Part shown: positions 44,283-52,840 of the stretch, piece after piece | How positions within the stretch are numbered: the stretch's first letter is position 1 | Layout of the letters: every line of letters starts with the position of its first letter | Assembly: GCF_010500845.1 (NCBI RefSeq) | Contig: NZ_JAAAMI010000008.1 | Span: 104,155 to 168,154, forward strand | DNA: 64,000 bases | Reading direction: 5' to 3' | Origin: Flagellimonas sediminis | GTDB lineage: Bacteria > Bacteroidota > Bacteroidia > Flavobacteriales > Flavobacteriaceae | Notes under the pieces: generated by a model | Told to the model about the DNA's origin: nothing | The model's database searches: none | What the model saw: the letters and a program-made list of their open reading frames with translations, nothing else | Position numbers and translations under genes: made by a program

Positions 44283-45845
44283 ATGTTTAATAAGAGCTCC
44301 TTTTACTTTTTCGGATTTACTATTACAGTCTTTTTTACTTCTTGTAAAAAAGAGTCGCCTATTTTGGATACACCGCTCATCACGCTCAACCAAGTGGTTC
44401 TGATATCCATTGATGCTCCTGCCGAATATGTGCATCTCATGGCCCAGGATAGTGTTGGAAAATCTGTCAAGGACAGTACCGGGCCTAAAGCTATCCATCC
44501 GAATAGGGGTTTTTACTATTTGGACCATATGAACAATGAAAAACTTTGGATTCCCAAACCGAACATTAATGACACTTTGATCGTTGAAACATATTCAGAG
44601 TTTTTGGAGTTAGCTACCCAAAACTTTTTTACTTCCGTCAAAGAAACCTTTTTGGTGAAAAAAGGAGATACTGTATTGTTTACTTACGACCATCTTATTC
44701 CAGAAGCAAAGATCACGAACAGAACCGTAAATGATTGGGAATTAAATTATAACAAGCATCGTTTGGCTGAACTCTTTGACAACAAATACACCAGCCACAG
44801 CCTCATTTTATTGGGGAATATGCTTGCCCATGATGATGGTATTGAAGGTTTTGACGAACGTTCGGTTAATTATTATCAATTGGCAAAAATTGATTTTGAT
44901 AGGGAAATGGCGTATTTGGATTCCCTTCATCAATCCACTATTTTGTCAGATGAGCACTATAAATATCGAAAAGATGCATTGGACATGTTGATGGAGACCC
45001 ATAAAACCATGAAACCAATTGCCGATTGGTTAAATGTGAATCAATACTTACTTGGTGAGGACCAGATGGAAGAACCGGTTTCTTTTGATCTGGACAAAAC
45101 CGATTCCCTTATGACCTTTTCATTTTTCCGAGATTATTTGGACCAAATCACTAAGTATGATCTCAACTTGATTACGGAAAACCACGGTGGTTCGGGAGGT
45201 TCCTATATCGATTCACGCATCCGTTTCGATTCTATCTTGGCCGATAATCGCCTGAACCAAACCGCAAAGAACCATTTGTTGTTCAAAACTTATGAGGGAA
45301 TTGGACAAAATTTCAAAGTAAAGGACAAGGAAAATTATTTTAAAAAGCTACAACAAAACACCACCAATCCAGAAAAATTGTACGCTTTTCAGAAAAAATA
45401 CAAACTGGATTTCAGCAAATCGAACACCTTGATACTAACCAATTTCCAAAGTGATACCACCACCTATTCAGATATGCTGAAAAAGAATCTTGGCAAATGG
45501 CTCTATATTGATTTTTGGGCCAGCTGGTGCCGACCTTGTAGGGAAAATATGCCTGCCTCGGTAGCCATGAAAAAAAGTTTGGCTACCAAGAATGTGGAGT
45601 TTATCTACATCAGCTCCTATGATAAAAAAGAACTTTGGAGAAACGCCATGGATAAGGACGGAATCTTGGATAGCCAAAATTATTTTATGGAAAATGGCAA
45701 TGTATCCAAGGTTATAGAAGAGCTTGGAATTGAGACTATACCCCATTATTTGATTTATAATCCAAATGGGCAGTTGGTAAATAGATTTGCCGATAGACCT
45801 GGACAAGGGGCTGAGGAACAGTTGTTGGGTTTGATGGAAAACTAG
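44283..45845 (+). CDS. Lipoprotein with C-terminal TlpA/thioredoxin domain
   Basis: 520 residues. Signal with lipobox (FFTSC, residue 21), so it is lipid-anchored in the periplasm or outer membrane. The N-terminal about 380 residues have no recognised domain. The C-terminal 140 residues are a TlpA/ResA-like thioredoxin fold: YIDFWASWCRPCRENMPAS with a CRPC active site and TIPHYLIYNPNGQLV (cis-proline). It probably reduces or isomerises envelope disulfides. Its stop overlaps by 4 bases the stop of the convergent ATP-grasp gene. Confidence 0.87.
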   Translation: MFNKSSFYFFGFTITVFFTSCKKESPILDTPLITLNQVVLISIDAPAEYVHLMAQDSVGKSVKDSTGPKAIHPNRGFYYLDHMNNEKLWIPKPNINDTLIVETYSEFLELATQNFFTSVKETFLVKKGDTVLFTYDHLIPEAKITNRTVNDWELNYNKHRLAELFDNKYTSHSLILLGNMLAHDDGIEGFDERSVNYYQLAKIDFDREMAYLDSLHQSTILSDEHYKYRKDALDMLMETHKTMKPIADWLNVNQYLLGEDQMEEPVSFDLDKTDSLMTFSFFRDYLDQITKYDLNLITENHGGSGGSYIDSRIRFDSILADNRLNQTAKNHLLFKTYEGIGQNFKVKDKENYFKKLQQNTTNPEKLYAFQKKYKLDFSKSNTLILTNFQSDTTTYSDMLKKNLGKWLYIDFWASWCRPCRENMPASVAMKKSLATKNVEFIYISSYDKKELWRNAMDKDGILDSQNYFMENGNVSKVIEELGIETIPHYLIYNPNGQLVNRFADRPGQGAEEQLLGLMEN

Positions 45846-46897
45846 TGGAAACTCATGCGTATCCGTGCCTGGTTCTGCCCGTTTTGTTTGAGCATGGCCC
45901 TTCCATCCTTAAAACTCAGATAAGAATGTCCCTTTTTATGATTCAAAATACTGATCTCGTTCAGTAAGCCCCAATGTCTGGCCACTTCTTTCCATGCCCA
46001 GAAAATGGAGTGTTTGGGATCATAAATATGGGTGGCCTCCCCCCCTGTTCCATTGATTTCGATCACCTTGAAATTTCTCCCTTCGCACAGCTCCTCAAAG
46101 GTATTGTACAGCACATCTAACCTACCATAATGAAAATCTTTCATCTGGTCGCAGATGGCATGGATGGTCTTTGTCAAGTCTTTATTGATACGATGGCTGA
46201 TATCCACAAATTTGGCACCACGGGTATGACTTCCATAAGGCACCAAAATCAAGTCCTCCCCTTCAGAAAGCACCTCGTTCAATCGCTCGCCGAATTTTTT
46301 CCGAAGAGGTTTTAACTGCAGGTGGCTCCTTGGGTTTTTCTTGATCAGTTGCAACAAGGTACTTTTTCCATCTCCTTTAACGGACAAGAATTCCTTCGAA
46401 ACGATTCCCGTAATGGTCCCTTGATCTTCCCCAGGTTTGCGGACATAAAAAATTCCTACCTCTTTCTGGTAGGGAATAAGCTCCTGTACCAAAAAATTGG
46501 ATGGACTCCACGACACATAACTTCGAAATTCATCCTTGTTATGAATTTTTTCCACCCCAAATGCTTTCATGCCCATATCGGGTTTGGCAATAAAGGGAAA
46601 ACCAATATCCGAAGCCAAAACCTTTTCCAACACCATTTCTGGCGATTGTTCTTTTGGAATATAAACCGTCTTTGGGATGAATTGCCGGGGGATCATATTA
46701 TAGATCACCATTTTGGATTCCATGGCCATACCGCCATTTTTCATGGCAGGATTGGCTGCGTTGAAAAAGAAAAAGGAGCGTGCTTTGAAGGAATAATACA
46801 ACCAAACCGGGAACATAGGGTAATACACCATCCAAAAGGGCCAATACTCCCAATGGGTAATCCTATGCCACATAAGTTTAAGGGAATCCATAATCAT
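45842..46897 (-). CDS. ATP-grasp domain protein
   Basis: 351 residues. The N-terminus has hydrophobic, aromatic segments (WEYWPFWMVYYPMFPVWLYYSF). The ATP-grasp fold follows: FPFIAKPDMGMKAFGVEKI (ATP lysine), FLVQELIPYQKEVGIFYVR, a GDGKSTLLQLI loop and VIEINGTGGEATHIYDPK (metal Glu/Asn). It resembles D-Ala-D-Ala ligase-like enzymes without a peptidoglycan-type N-terminal domain; the acceptor is unknown. Its ATG overlaps the stop of the NRDE gene (TAATG), so it is the last gene of an operon. Confidence 0.8.
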   Translation of the reverse strand: MIMDSLKLMWHRITHWEYWPFWMVYYPMFPVWLYYSFKARSFFFFNAANPAMKNGGMAMESKMVIYNMIPRQFIPKTVYIPKEQSPEMVLEKVLASDIGFPFIAKPDMGMKAFGVEKIHNKDEFRSYVSWSPSNFLVQELIPYQKEVGIFYVRKPGEDQGTITGIVSKEFLSVKGDGKSTLLQLIKKNPRSHLQLKPLRKKFGERLNEVLSEGEDLILVPYGSHTRGAKFVDISHRINKDLTKTIHAICDQMKDFHYGRLDVLYNTFEELCEGRNFKVIEINGTGGEATHIYDPKHSIFWAWKEVARHWGLLNEISILNHKKGHSYLSFKDGRAMLKQNGQNQARIRMSFH

Positions 46898-47613
46898 TAC
46901 ACCATAAGTTGACGGGATGAAAATGGTACCTCAAGGATGCTATCGTTAAGCAAATCGGCATGCCTCATCAAGATCTCATCTTCATGCAAAACCACTTGGG
47001 TGACACTAAAGGTTTTCAAGCCTGTTTTCCTGTTAATGATAAAGCCGTTCTCAAAATCGTCGTGGTTGTTGGAATGAAAAATCATCACATCCCGGGCATT
47101 GATTTGGTCGTTCCCATTTACAAATCGACCGAATAAATTAGCGCGATGTGCCATCACCTCATCTTGGTACAGGGTGGCGGAGGACCAAATGTGGTTTTGC
47201 GCCTTATCCAAAGGCCTAAAATATTTTTGGGTACCGTCCCATCTAAACTCCAATAATTTGGAAGTGAACAAAATCAAGGTAAAAGGCTCAATTTGGTAGA
47301 GTTCCATTTGTTCCAACAAGCCCAACGGATTTTTTGATGCAAGCACATCCAACAAAATCAACCCCCTGCTCCTTGCATAGTTATTTTTAGGGACATGCCG
47401 AACAAAGGCACCGTTCAACAACACGCCCACGGAACCCAACTCGTTCACGGCAAACCAAGTACCCCCTGCTTTGGGATCTTTCGGAAACAAAAGTTTCATG
47501 GAACCAATGGTCTCCTTTTTTGGCTCATGGGAAATGGGTCGGGAAATGTGTTCATCCCTGTTGGAGGTAATATAATAGCAATCGCCTCGTGATATGAAAC
47601 TTACTGTGCACAT
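46897..47613 (-). CDS. NRDE (TANGO2-like) family protein
   Basis: 238 residues beginning MCTVSFISRGDCYYITSNRDEHISRP, which contains the NRDE motif and the N-terminal Cys2 that could become a nucleophile after Met removal (Ntn-hydrolase-like). GGTWFAVNELGSVGVLLNGAF is also characteristic. Eukaryotic TANGO2 relatives have been linked to haem and lipid handling, but the bacterial function is open. It overlaps dinB by 13 bases. Confidence 0.85.
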   Translation of the reverse strand: MCTVSFISRGDCYYITSNRDEHISRPISHEPKKETIGSMKLLFPKDPKAGGTWFAVNELGSVGVLLNGAFVRHVPKNNYARSRGLILLDVLASKNPLGLLEQMELYQIEPFTLILFTSKLLEFRWDGTQKYFRPLDKAQNHIWSSATLYQDEVMAHRANLFGRFVNGNDQINARDVMIFHSNNHDDFENGFIINRKTGLKTFSVTQVVLHEDEILMRHADLLNDSILEVPFSSRQLMV

Positions 47614-48092
47614 GTTTCCCTGTATTGCATGGTGGAAGGTGCCACTCCAAAAGATTCAGGAAGTGACAAACTGGTAAAGTGCTCAATACCTACCTTGATC
47701 AAGGCTTGGTGATGAATGGTATGCTCCAGATTGTACATGACCTCCCTAAAATAATTGGAATCCAAACGAGTTTCGGAACCTGCCAGTTCGTAACTGATCT
47801 TGATGGATTTATTTGGACGATCCAATTGTTTTTGGATAAATTCCAGTTGTTGGATGGCGAATGAAAGATCCTGTTCAATTTGAAGGTCACGCTTTCTGCG
47901 ATCATAGGACACATCGGCTGTATCATAACCTTGCAGCAAACAGAGATAAAGTTCTATAATATGACGTGTATGTTGCCCAATACTGGAATTGGAAAGTACA
48001 CTGCACGAACGCGAGTAACAATTTTTGGGCAATCCCAATAGTACCTGCTTGAATTGTTCAAGGGTATCCAAAGAAGATTTGAATAGGATCAT
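47601..48092 (-). CDS. DinB-like four-helix protein
   Basis: 163 residues, DinB/YfiT-type putative metal-binding helical bundle. The expected histidines are seen: SIGQHTRHIIELYLCLL near residue 40, and LEHTIHHQALIKVGIEHF near 130. Such proteins often act as thiol-dependent transferases (bacillithiol or other low-molecular thiols), which would fit ypdA nearby, but this is inference. Its ATG overlaps the stop of the 43-codon ORF upstream. Confidence 0.82.
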   Translation of the reverse strand: MILFKSSLDTLEQFKQVLLGLPKNCYSRSCSVLSNSSIGQHTRHIIELYLCLLQGYDTADVSYDRRKRDLQIEQDLSFAIQQLEFIQKQLDRPNKSIKISYELAGSETRLDSNYFREVMYNLEHTIHHQALIKVGIEHFTSLSLPESFGVAPSTMQYRETCAQ

Positions 48093-48220
48093 TGAAGTTT
48101 GATTGAATTTAGTTTTTTGATGAATTGGAACATAAGATAGAAAGAAAATCCAAGGTACGTGGTTTCCAACACCATATTTACCGCTTTGATTTCTCTAACC
48201 CTTTTTCTGAAGCCTTCCAT
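48089..48220 (-). CDS. Small hydrophobic protein, 43 residues
   Basis: ATG at 48220, TGA overlapping the dinB ATG (ATGA). The product starts MEGFRKRVREIKAVNM and has a hydrophobic helix LGFSFYLMFQFI before a basic end, so it may sit in the membrane. It starts 6 bases after the YHS gene stop. The tight fit in the operon argues for a real gene, but there is no homology I can cite. Confidence 0.5.
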   Translation of the reverse strand: MEGFRKRVREIKAVNMVLETTYLGFSFYLMFQFIKKLNSIKLQ

Positions 48221-48226
48221 CAAAAG

Positions 48227-48679
48227 TTAGTTGTTCTTTATCTTTTGCCAATTGGTATCGGCTTCATTTTGAAGGTTTTCCGGTGATTCTTTAAGCCAAA
48301 GTTCCAAGGTATTGGTGTTGCCCGAATTGTAGAACAGGTATAACTTGCCATCCCGAACCTCAAAGGTTTTTGGGTTCACGCTTACCTTTTTGCCCGAAAC
48401 AGCGACCGCATAGGCACAATAACCGCCATACTCCGGAAGAAACGCTTTGGCATCTGCTTTGAATTTTTCCAAATTGGATGCATTTGCAAATTTGTAGTTT
48501 ACCCCATCATAGGTAGTGGTAAATTCCTTTAAGCCTTCCATAGCCTTTCCATCAAAATAAGAAACTACATCATAGCCATTGGCGGCATATCCTTTTTTGG
48601 TGTTGTAGTCTATACTTTGCGCTTGGGCCAAGACCCCTATCGCCAAGAAAAGAGCCAAAATCAGTTTTCTTTTTCCCAT
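48227..48679 (-). CDS. Exported YHS-domain protein
   Basis: 150 residues with a signal peptide (cleavage near VLAQAQ). The YHS domain follows: KKGYAANGYDVVSYFDGKAMEG and VNYKFANASNLEKFKADAKAFLPEYGGYCAYAV, with the conserved cysteine in GYCAYA. YHS domains bind metals in some proteins; here the product is probably periplasmic. It is the first gene of the operon that continues with the 43-codon ORF, dinB, the NRDE gene and the ATP-grasp gene. Confidence 0.85.
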   Translation of the reverse strand: MGKRKLILALFLAIGVLAQAQSIDYNTKKGYAANGYDVVSYFDGKAMEGLKEFTTTYDGVNYKFANASNLEKFKADAKAFLPEYGGYCAYAVAVSGKKVSVNPKTFEVRDGKLYLFYNSGNTNTLELWLKESPENLQNEADTNWQKIKNN

Positions 48680-48908
48680 TATCTCAATTTTAACGGATTG
48701 GATATGGAAAATTTAGTCCACGATGTTCGGAATTCCTTTCAGAATTCCTTGACTTTTTTAATAATAAGCTTGGGCAAAAAACTAGATTAATCCAATAAAA
48801 CCAAGCCATCCCAGGGTTGGGCAAACTATGTCGAACATCGAAATAATATGCAGAACATCTTCAAAAGTTAACAAGATGAAAGGTTTTTTGTTCCTTTAAC
48901 TTGTATTT

Positions 48909-48966
48909 GAACAGCTATTGTTCGATAACCAAACAAACATGATGTTACTTTCCCAAAGGGTAACAT
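48909..48966 (+). promoter_or_regulatory. Two palindromes ahead of the hybrid kinase
   Basis: GAACA-N5-TGTTC at 48909-48923 and ATGTTAC-N11-GTAACAT at 48942-48966, the latter ending 15 bases before the ATG at 48982. Possible operators. The 302-base gap 48680-48981 also has CGATGTTCG (48721-48729) and its reverse complement (48832-48840). Confidence 0.35.
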
Positions 48967-48981
48967 TATAATGCCTACTTT

Positions 48982-51378
48982 ATGCGACAGTTGACCTCAT
49001 TTGCGGCCAAAGCTTTTTTGTATGCCGTAATCTTTTCGCTACCGACAGTAATGATGGCCGCCACCTTCATTTTAGATGGAAAAACCAATGCTGTTTCCCT
49101 ACGGCAGAATGCCTCCATTTTTTTGGCAGGGAAAACGGAATATGATTTCCAGGATATTCGGAAGAACAATGATCTAGCTTTTATTCAACTTTCCTCGCTC
49201 AAGGAAAACATCGGTTTCTCCAATGAAAACTATTGGTTAAGGTTCGACATAGAGAACACCTCTTCCGCTTATCAGGAATATTATTTGGAAACAGGAAGAC
49301 CCATCACCGATTTGGTGGACCTTTACGTTGTTGATGGCAATGGCAAAGTGAACAAACAGGCCAGTGGTGACAAAATACCCTTTGATAAAAAAACGGTACA
49401 GCACCGTAAATCCATATTTGACCTCAAACTGAAGCCCAACGAAAAGGTAACCGCCTATATCCATATACAGAGTGATGGCGAGGTGGTCATGTTTCCTCTT
49501 CAACTTTATAAAAAAGACCAATTTTTTAACCTTACGTATAAAGAGCAGGTTTTTTACGGCTTTTTTTATGGTATTTTGGTATTGGCCTGCATCATCTATC
49601 TTTTCTTCTTCTTCGCACTCAAGGACCAGGCGTTCATTTATTATGGTCTCTATGTACTTTTTATCGCCTTGATGCAGTTTTCACTTGATGGTTTTTTCCA
49701 TCAATATCTTACTCCTGAAGGAGGTTGGCTTTCGGACAGGTCTGTTCTCTTGACTGCCTTTGTTTCCTTGTTTTTTTTTGGAAGATATGGCGATAAATTC
49801 TTGAACCTGAAAAAGAACAGTGCCCTTTTGCACCGAACCGGTAACCTTTTGAGTGTTTCCACCTTGGTAGGAACATTGCTTTTGTTAACCTTTCCTGGCG
49901 GATTTGCCTTTTGCTACCCATTGGCCAATGCCATAGGAATATTGGTGCTGATCCACATGATCAGTTCACTGATATTGGTGAAAAGTAAAAAAGTTCCTGT
50001 GGACCCTTACTTTATTATGGGTATTTCTTTTCTGGTATTTGGATTTGTGATTTTCATTCTCAATAACTTCAATACCATAGAAAATTCATTCTTCACCAAC
50101 AACGGGGCAAAGTTTGGTATTGGGTTTGAAATTATCTTCCTGTCCATTTCCATGAGCAACAGGATCCGTTTCCTCCGAATGGAGAATGAAAAAAATCAGC
50201 TGCTGGCGCTCCAGCGTGCAGAGGATATGAACGAGATAAAATCTTCCTTCCTCTCCAACATCAGCCATGAACTGAGAACACCCTTGAACTTGATCATGGG
50301 AGTGGCCAGTGCCCTCCAACAAAATGAAAAGGATGGGGATTTGGAAGAAAAATGTAGGTTGATCCTCAGTTCTTCAAAAAATCTTTTGGGAAATATTGAG
50401 GACATCTTAGATTTTACGGTAATTGAAAAGGGAGACCAAGAGTTGAAAGAGGTTTCATTTGAATTGCCTTCAACCCTTGCCAAAGTGATTGCTGCCCAGC
50501 AGAAAAAAGCAGAAACCAAACAATTGAAATTCAAGGTTTCCATGCCGGACACCCTGCCAAAACGGATTGTTGGTGATAAAGGTAAATTGGTTCAAATCCT
50601 CAACCACCTATTGGACAACGCCATTAAATTTACCAATAATGGCACTGTTGAATTCAATATGCTTACAAAACACAAAGGTTCTGATCGCTTTACCCTTGAC
50701 ATTACGATAAAGGATACGGGAATAGGTATTTCAAAGGAAAAAATGAGCACCATTTTTGAGTCTTTTACCAAAAAATCCTTCAAGGACAAAAGAGAATACA
50801 GCGGATTGGGATTGGGTCTGTACATCGTAAAAAGCTATGTGGACCTACAAGGCGGTACCATCGATATCACCAACAACGACAAGAAAGGTACCACTTGTAA
50901 ACTAAGCCTATCCTTCCAAATTGATGAAGACGCATTGGTGGTCCTGGACAAGGAGCCAATATTGAGTAAGGATGATTTTGGTTTACAAAAAAGTCAAATA
51001 CTGTTGGTTGAAGACAATAAAATGAACCAGACCGTGGTGAAACTCCTGTTCAAGAAGTGGGAGAATATGAACCTGACCATAGCCAACCATGGCAAGGAAG
51101 CTTTGGAAATCATGGAACAAAAATCCTTCGATTTGATTTTGATGGATCTACAGATGCCCGAAATGGATGGCTTTGAAACGACGAGTATCATCCGCAGTGG
51201 AAAGGCCAACTGCCCCACCCAAATACCAATTATTGTACTCACTGCTGATAATACCAGCAATACCCGAAAAGAAATCTTCAGATTGGGTGCAAATGATCTG
51301 ATGACCAAACCTGTCAACGGGCCTTTGCTCCTTACTAAAATCATGAAGAGTGTTTCGTTAAAAAACAAGGTGGCCTGA
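48982..51378 (+). CDS. 7TM-DISM hybrid sensor histidine kinase/response regulator
   Basis: 798 residues. Signal peptide (about 1-26), an extracytoplasmic 7TMR-DISMED2 sensor (about 40-165; NYWLRFDIENTSSAYQEYYLETGRP), a seven-helix 7TMR-DISM module (about 178-395), HisKA with SNISHELRTPLN (phospho-accepting H429), HATPase with N and G boxes (LLDNAIKFTNNG, DTGIGIS, GLGLGLYIVK) and a C-terminal receiver (VEDNKMN, D722 in LMDLQMPEMDG, conserved K in MTKPVNG). No HPt or DNA-binding output domain is attached, so a partner elsewhere is needed. It is encoded just upstream of the sulfide oxidoreductase gene, same strand. Confidence 0.93.
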   Translation: MRQLTSFAAKAFLYAVIFSLPTVMMAATFILDGKTNAVSLRQNASIFLAGKTEYDFQDIRKNNDLAFIQLSSLKENIGFSNENYWLRFDIENTSSAYQEYYLETGRPITDLVDLYVVDGNGKVNKQASGDKIPFDKKTVQHRKSIFDLKLKPNEKVTAYIHIQSDGEVVMFPLQLYKKDQFFNLTYKEQVFYGFFYGILVLACIIYLFFFFALKDQAFIYYGLYVLFIALMQFSLDGFFHQYLTPEGGWLSDRSVLLTAFVSLFFFGRYGDKFLNLKKNSALLHRTGNLLSVSTLVGTLLLLTFPGGFAFCYPLANAIGILVLIHMISSLILVKSKKVPVDPYFIMGISFLVFGFVIFILNNFNTIENSFFTNNGAKFGIGFEIIFLSISMSNRIRFLRMENEKNQLLALQRAEDMNEIKSSFLSNISHELRTPLNLIMGVASALQQNEKDGDLEEKCRLILSSSKNLLGNIEDILDFTVIEKGDQELKEVSFELPSTLAKVIAAQQKKAETKQLKFKVSMPDTLPKRIVGDKGKLVQILNHLLDNAIKFTNNGTVEFNMLTKHKGSDRFTLDITIKDTGIGISKEKMSTIFESFTKKSFKDKREYSGLGLGLYIVKSYVDLQGGTIDITNNDKKGTTCKLSLSFQIDEDALVVLDKEPILSKDDFGLQKSQILLVEDNKMNQTVVKLLFKKWENMNLTIANHGKEALEIMEQKSFDLILMDLQMPEMDGFETTSIIRSGKANCPTQIPIIVLTADNTSNTRKEIFRLGANDLMTKPVNGPLLLTKIMKSVSLKNKVA

Positions 51379-51465
51379 TTACCATTTCGCGAAGTCTAAA
51401 TTGCTCCCAAGAGACTGGCTCACAGCGGGCACTTTCTTTATATCTAATTGTTTTATAGATACTTA

Positions 51466-51481
51466 TGTAACCTAAGTTACA
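51466..51481 (+). promoter_or_regulatory. Palindrome upstream of the sulfide oxidoreductase gene
   Basis: TGTAAC-CTAA-GTTACA, perfect 6-bp arms and a 4-base spacer, 90 bases before ATG 51571. The arm/spacer geometry is that of Crp/Fnr-family operators (TTGAT-N4-ATCAA). The half-site GTAAC/GTTAC recurs ahead of the kinase at 48942-48966. Confidence 0.45.
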
Positions 51482-51570
51482 CAACTTATTGGTCAAAACT
51501 GATAATAATCATATTTATGGATGTGTCCTTGATCTACTTTTACACCAGTAAATCACACAATCTAGAAATC

Positions 51571-52821
51571 ATGAAAAATTTGGTCATATTGGGTGCGGGA
51601 ACAGCAGGAACCATGATGGCGAACCATCTGGTACACAAGCTTCCCCATAGCGAATGGAAAATCACAATTGTAGACCAGTACAAAACACATTACTATCAAC
51701 CAGGGTTCTTGTTCTTGCCCTTTGATATATATACTACGGACCAGGTAAAAAAGAAAGGTTCCAAGTTTATTCCCAAGGGTGTGGATTATATTCAAGAGAA
51801 AATTGAATTGATCAAGCCTAAAGAAAACAAAGTGTTGTTGGAAAAAGGCGATGAACTCCACTATGATATTTTGATCATTGCCACAGGCACCAAGATAGCG
51901 CCTGAGGAAGTTGAGGGCATGAAGGGGCCTGAATGGCATAAGAGCGTTTTTGATTTCTATACCTATGAAGGTGCCAAGGCCCTACGTGACAAATTCAGGG
52001 AATGGGAAGGTGGAAAATTGGTGGTGCACATCACCGAGATGCCCATCAAATGTCCCGTTGCTCCGTTGGAATTTGCCTTCTTGGCCGATTCCTATTTCAA
52101 AAACAAAGGTATGCGTGACAAAGTGGAAATCACTTTCGTGACCCCCTTGGGTGGTGCCTTCACCAAACCCAAAGCCACTGCAGCCCTTCACCATTTGTTG
52201 ACCGATAAAAACATAACAGAGGTTACGGACTTTAATATAGAACGTGTGGATTATGAAAACAATAAGATCATTGATTACGCAGATACCGAAGTGCCCTATG
52301 ACATTCTGGTTACCGTTCCCACCAACATGGGAGATGCGTTGATCGCACGTTCCGGTATGGGAGACGACCTTAACTATGTTCCTACCAACAAGGCCACCTT
52401 ACAAACCGAGGATTATGAAAACATTTTTGCCTTGGGCGATGCCACCAACCTACCAGCATCCAAAGCTGGTTCCGTGGCCCACTTTGAGGCGGAAATCTTG
52501 ACAGAGAACATCATGAGGTACATCAACGGGGAGCCCTTGAAAGAAGAGTTCGATGGCCATGCCAACTGTTTTATTGAAACTGGTGATGGCAAAGCATTGT
52601 TGATCGATTTCAATTACACCCATGAACCTGTTGAAGGAACATTCCCTTTCCCTGGAGTGGGACCGTTGAACCTGCTGAAGGAAAGTAGAATGAACCACAT
52701 GGGCAAACTGGCCTTTAGGTGGATCTATTGGAACATGTTGATCAAGGGTATCCATATCCCCTTCGTATCCGCAACCATGAGCGAAAAAGGCAAAAAATTC
52801 GAAGAATCAAAAAGCATATAA
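51571..52821 (+). CDS. Sulfide:quinone oxidoreductase-like flavoprotein
   Basis: 416 residues from ATG 51571. FAD motif LVILGAGTAGTMMANHL, then TIVDQYKTHYYQPGFLFLP typical of SQR, a second loop IIATGTKIAPEEVEG, and IFALGDATNLPASKAG closing the FAD site. Redox cysteines are seen at C161 (in MPIKCPVAPLEF) and C333 (HANCFIETG); the third cysteine found in type I SQR (about position 125) is absent. The C-terminus (380-400) is amphipathic and suits attachment to the inner membrane. It probably oxidises sulfide or a persulfide and reduces menaquinone. The TusE/DsrC-like gene starts 19 bases downstream. Confidence 0.87.
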   Translation: MKNLVILGAGTAGTMMANHLVHKLPHSEWKITIVDQYKTHYYQPGFLFLPFDIYTTDQVKKKGSKFIPKGVDYIQEKIELIKPKENKVLLEKGDELHYDILIIATGTKIAPEEVEGMKGPEWHKSVFDFYTYEGAKALRDKFREWEGGKLVVHITEMPIKCPVAPLEFAFLADSYFKNKGMRDKVEITFVTPLGGAFTKPKATAALHHLLTDKNITEVTDFNIERVDYENNKIIDYADTEVPYDILVTVPTNMGDALIARSGMGDDLNYVPTNKATLQTEDYENIFALGDATNLPASKAGSVAHFEAEILTENIMRYINGEPLKEEFDGHANCFIETGDGKALLIDFNYTHEPVEGTFPFPGVGPLNLLKESRMNHMGKLAFRWIYWNMLIKGIHIPFVSATMSEKGKKFEESKSI

Positions 52822-52840
52822 ACCATAAAAATCTATCAAA

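Noticed and set aside
37546..48832. Shared 11-mer GTTGGGCAAAC ahead of pnp and in the kinase promoter region
   Set aside because: Hundreds of 11-mer matches are expected by chance within 64 kb, so no repeat family is implied.
51448..51570. Upstream extension of the SQR-like gene by 41 codons
   Set aside because: The FAD motif begins right after ATG 51571; the extension is hydrophobic and covers the promoter and palindrome.
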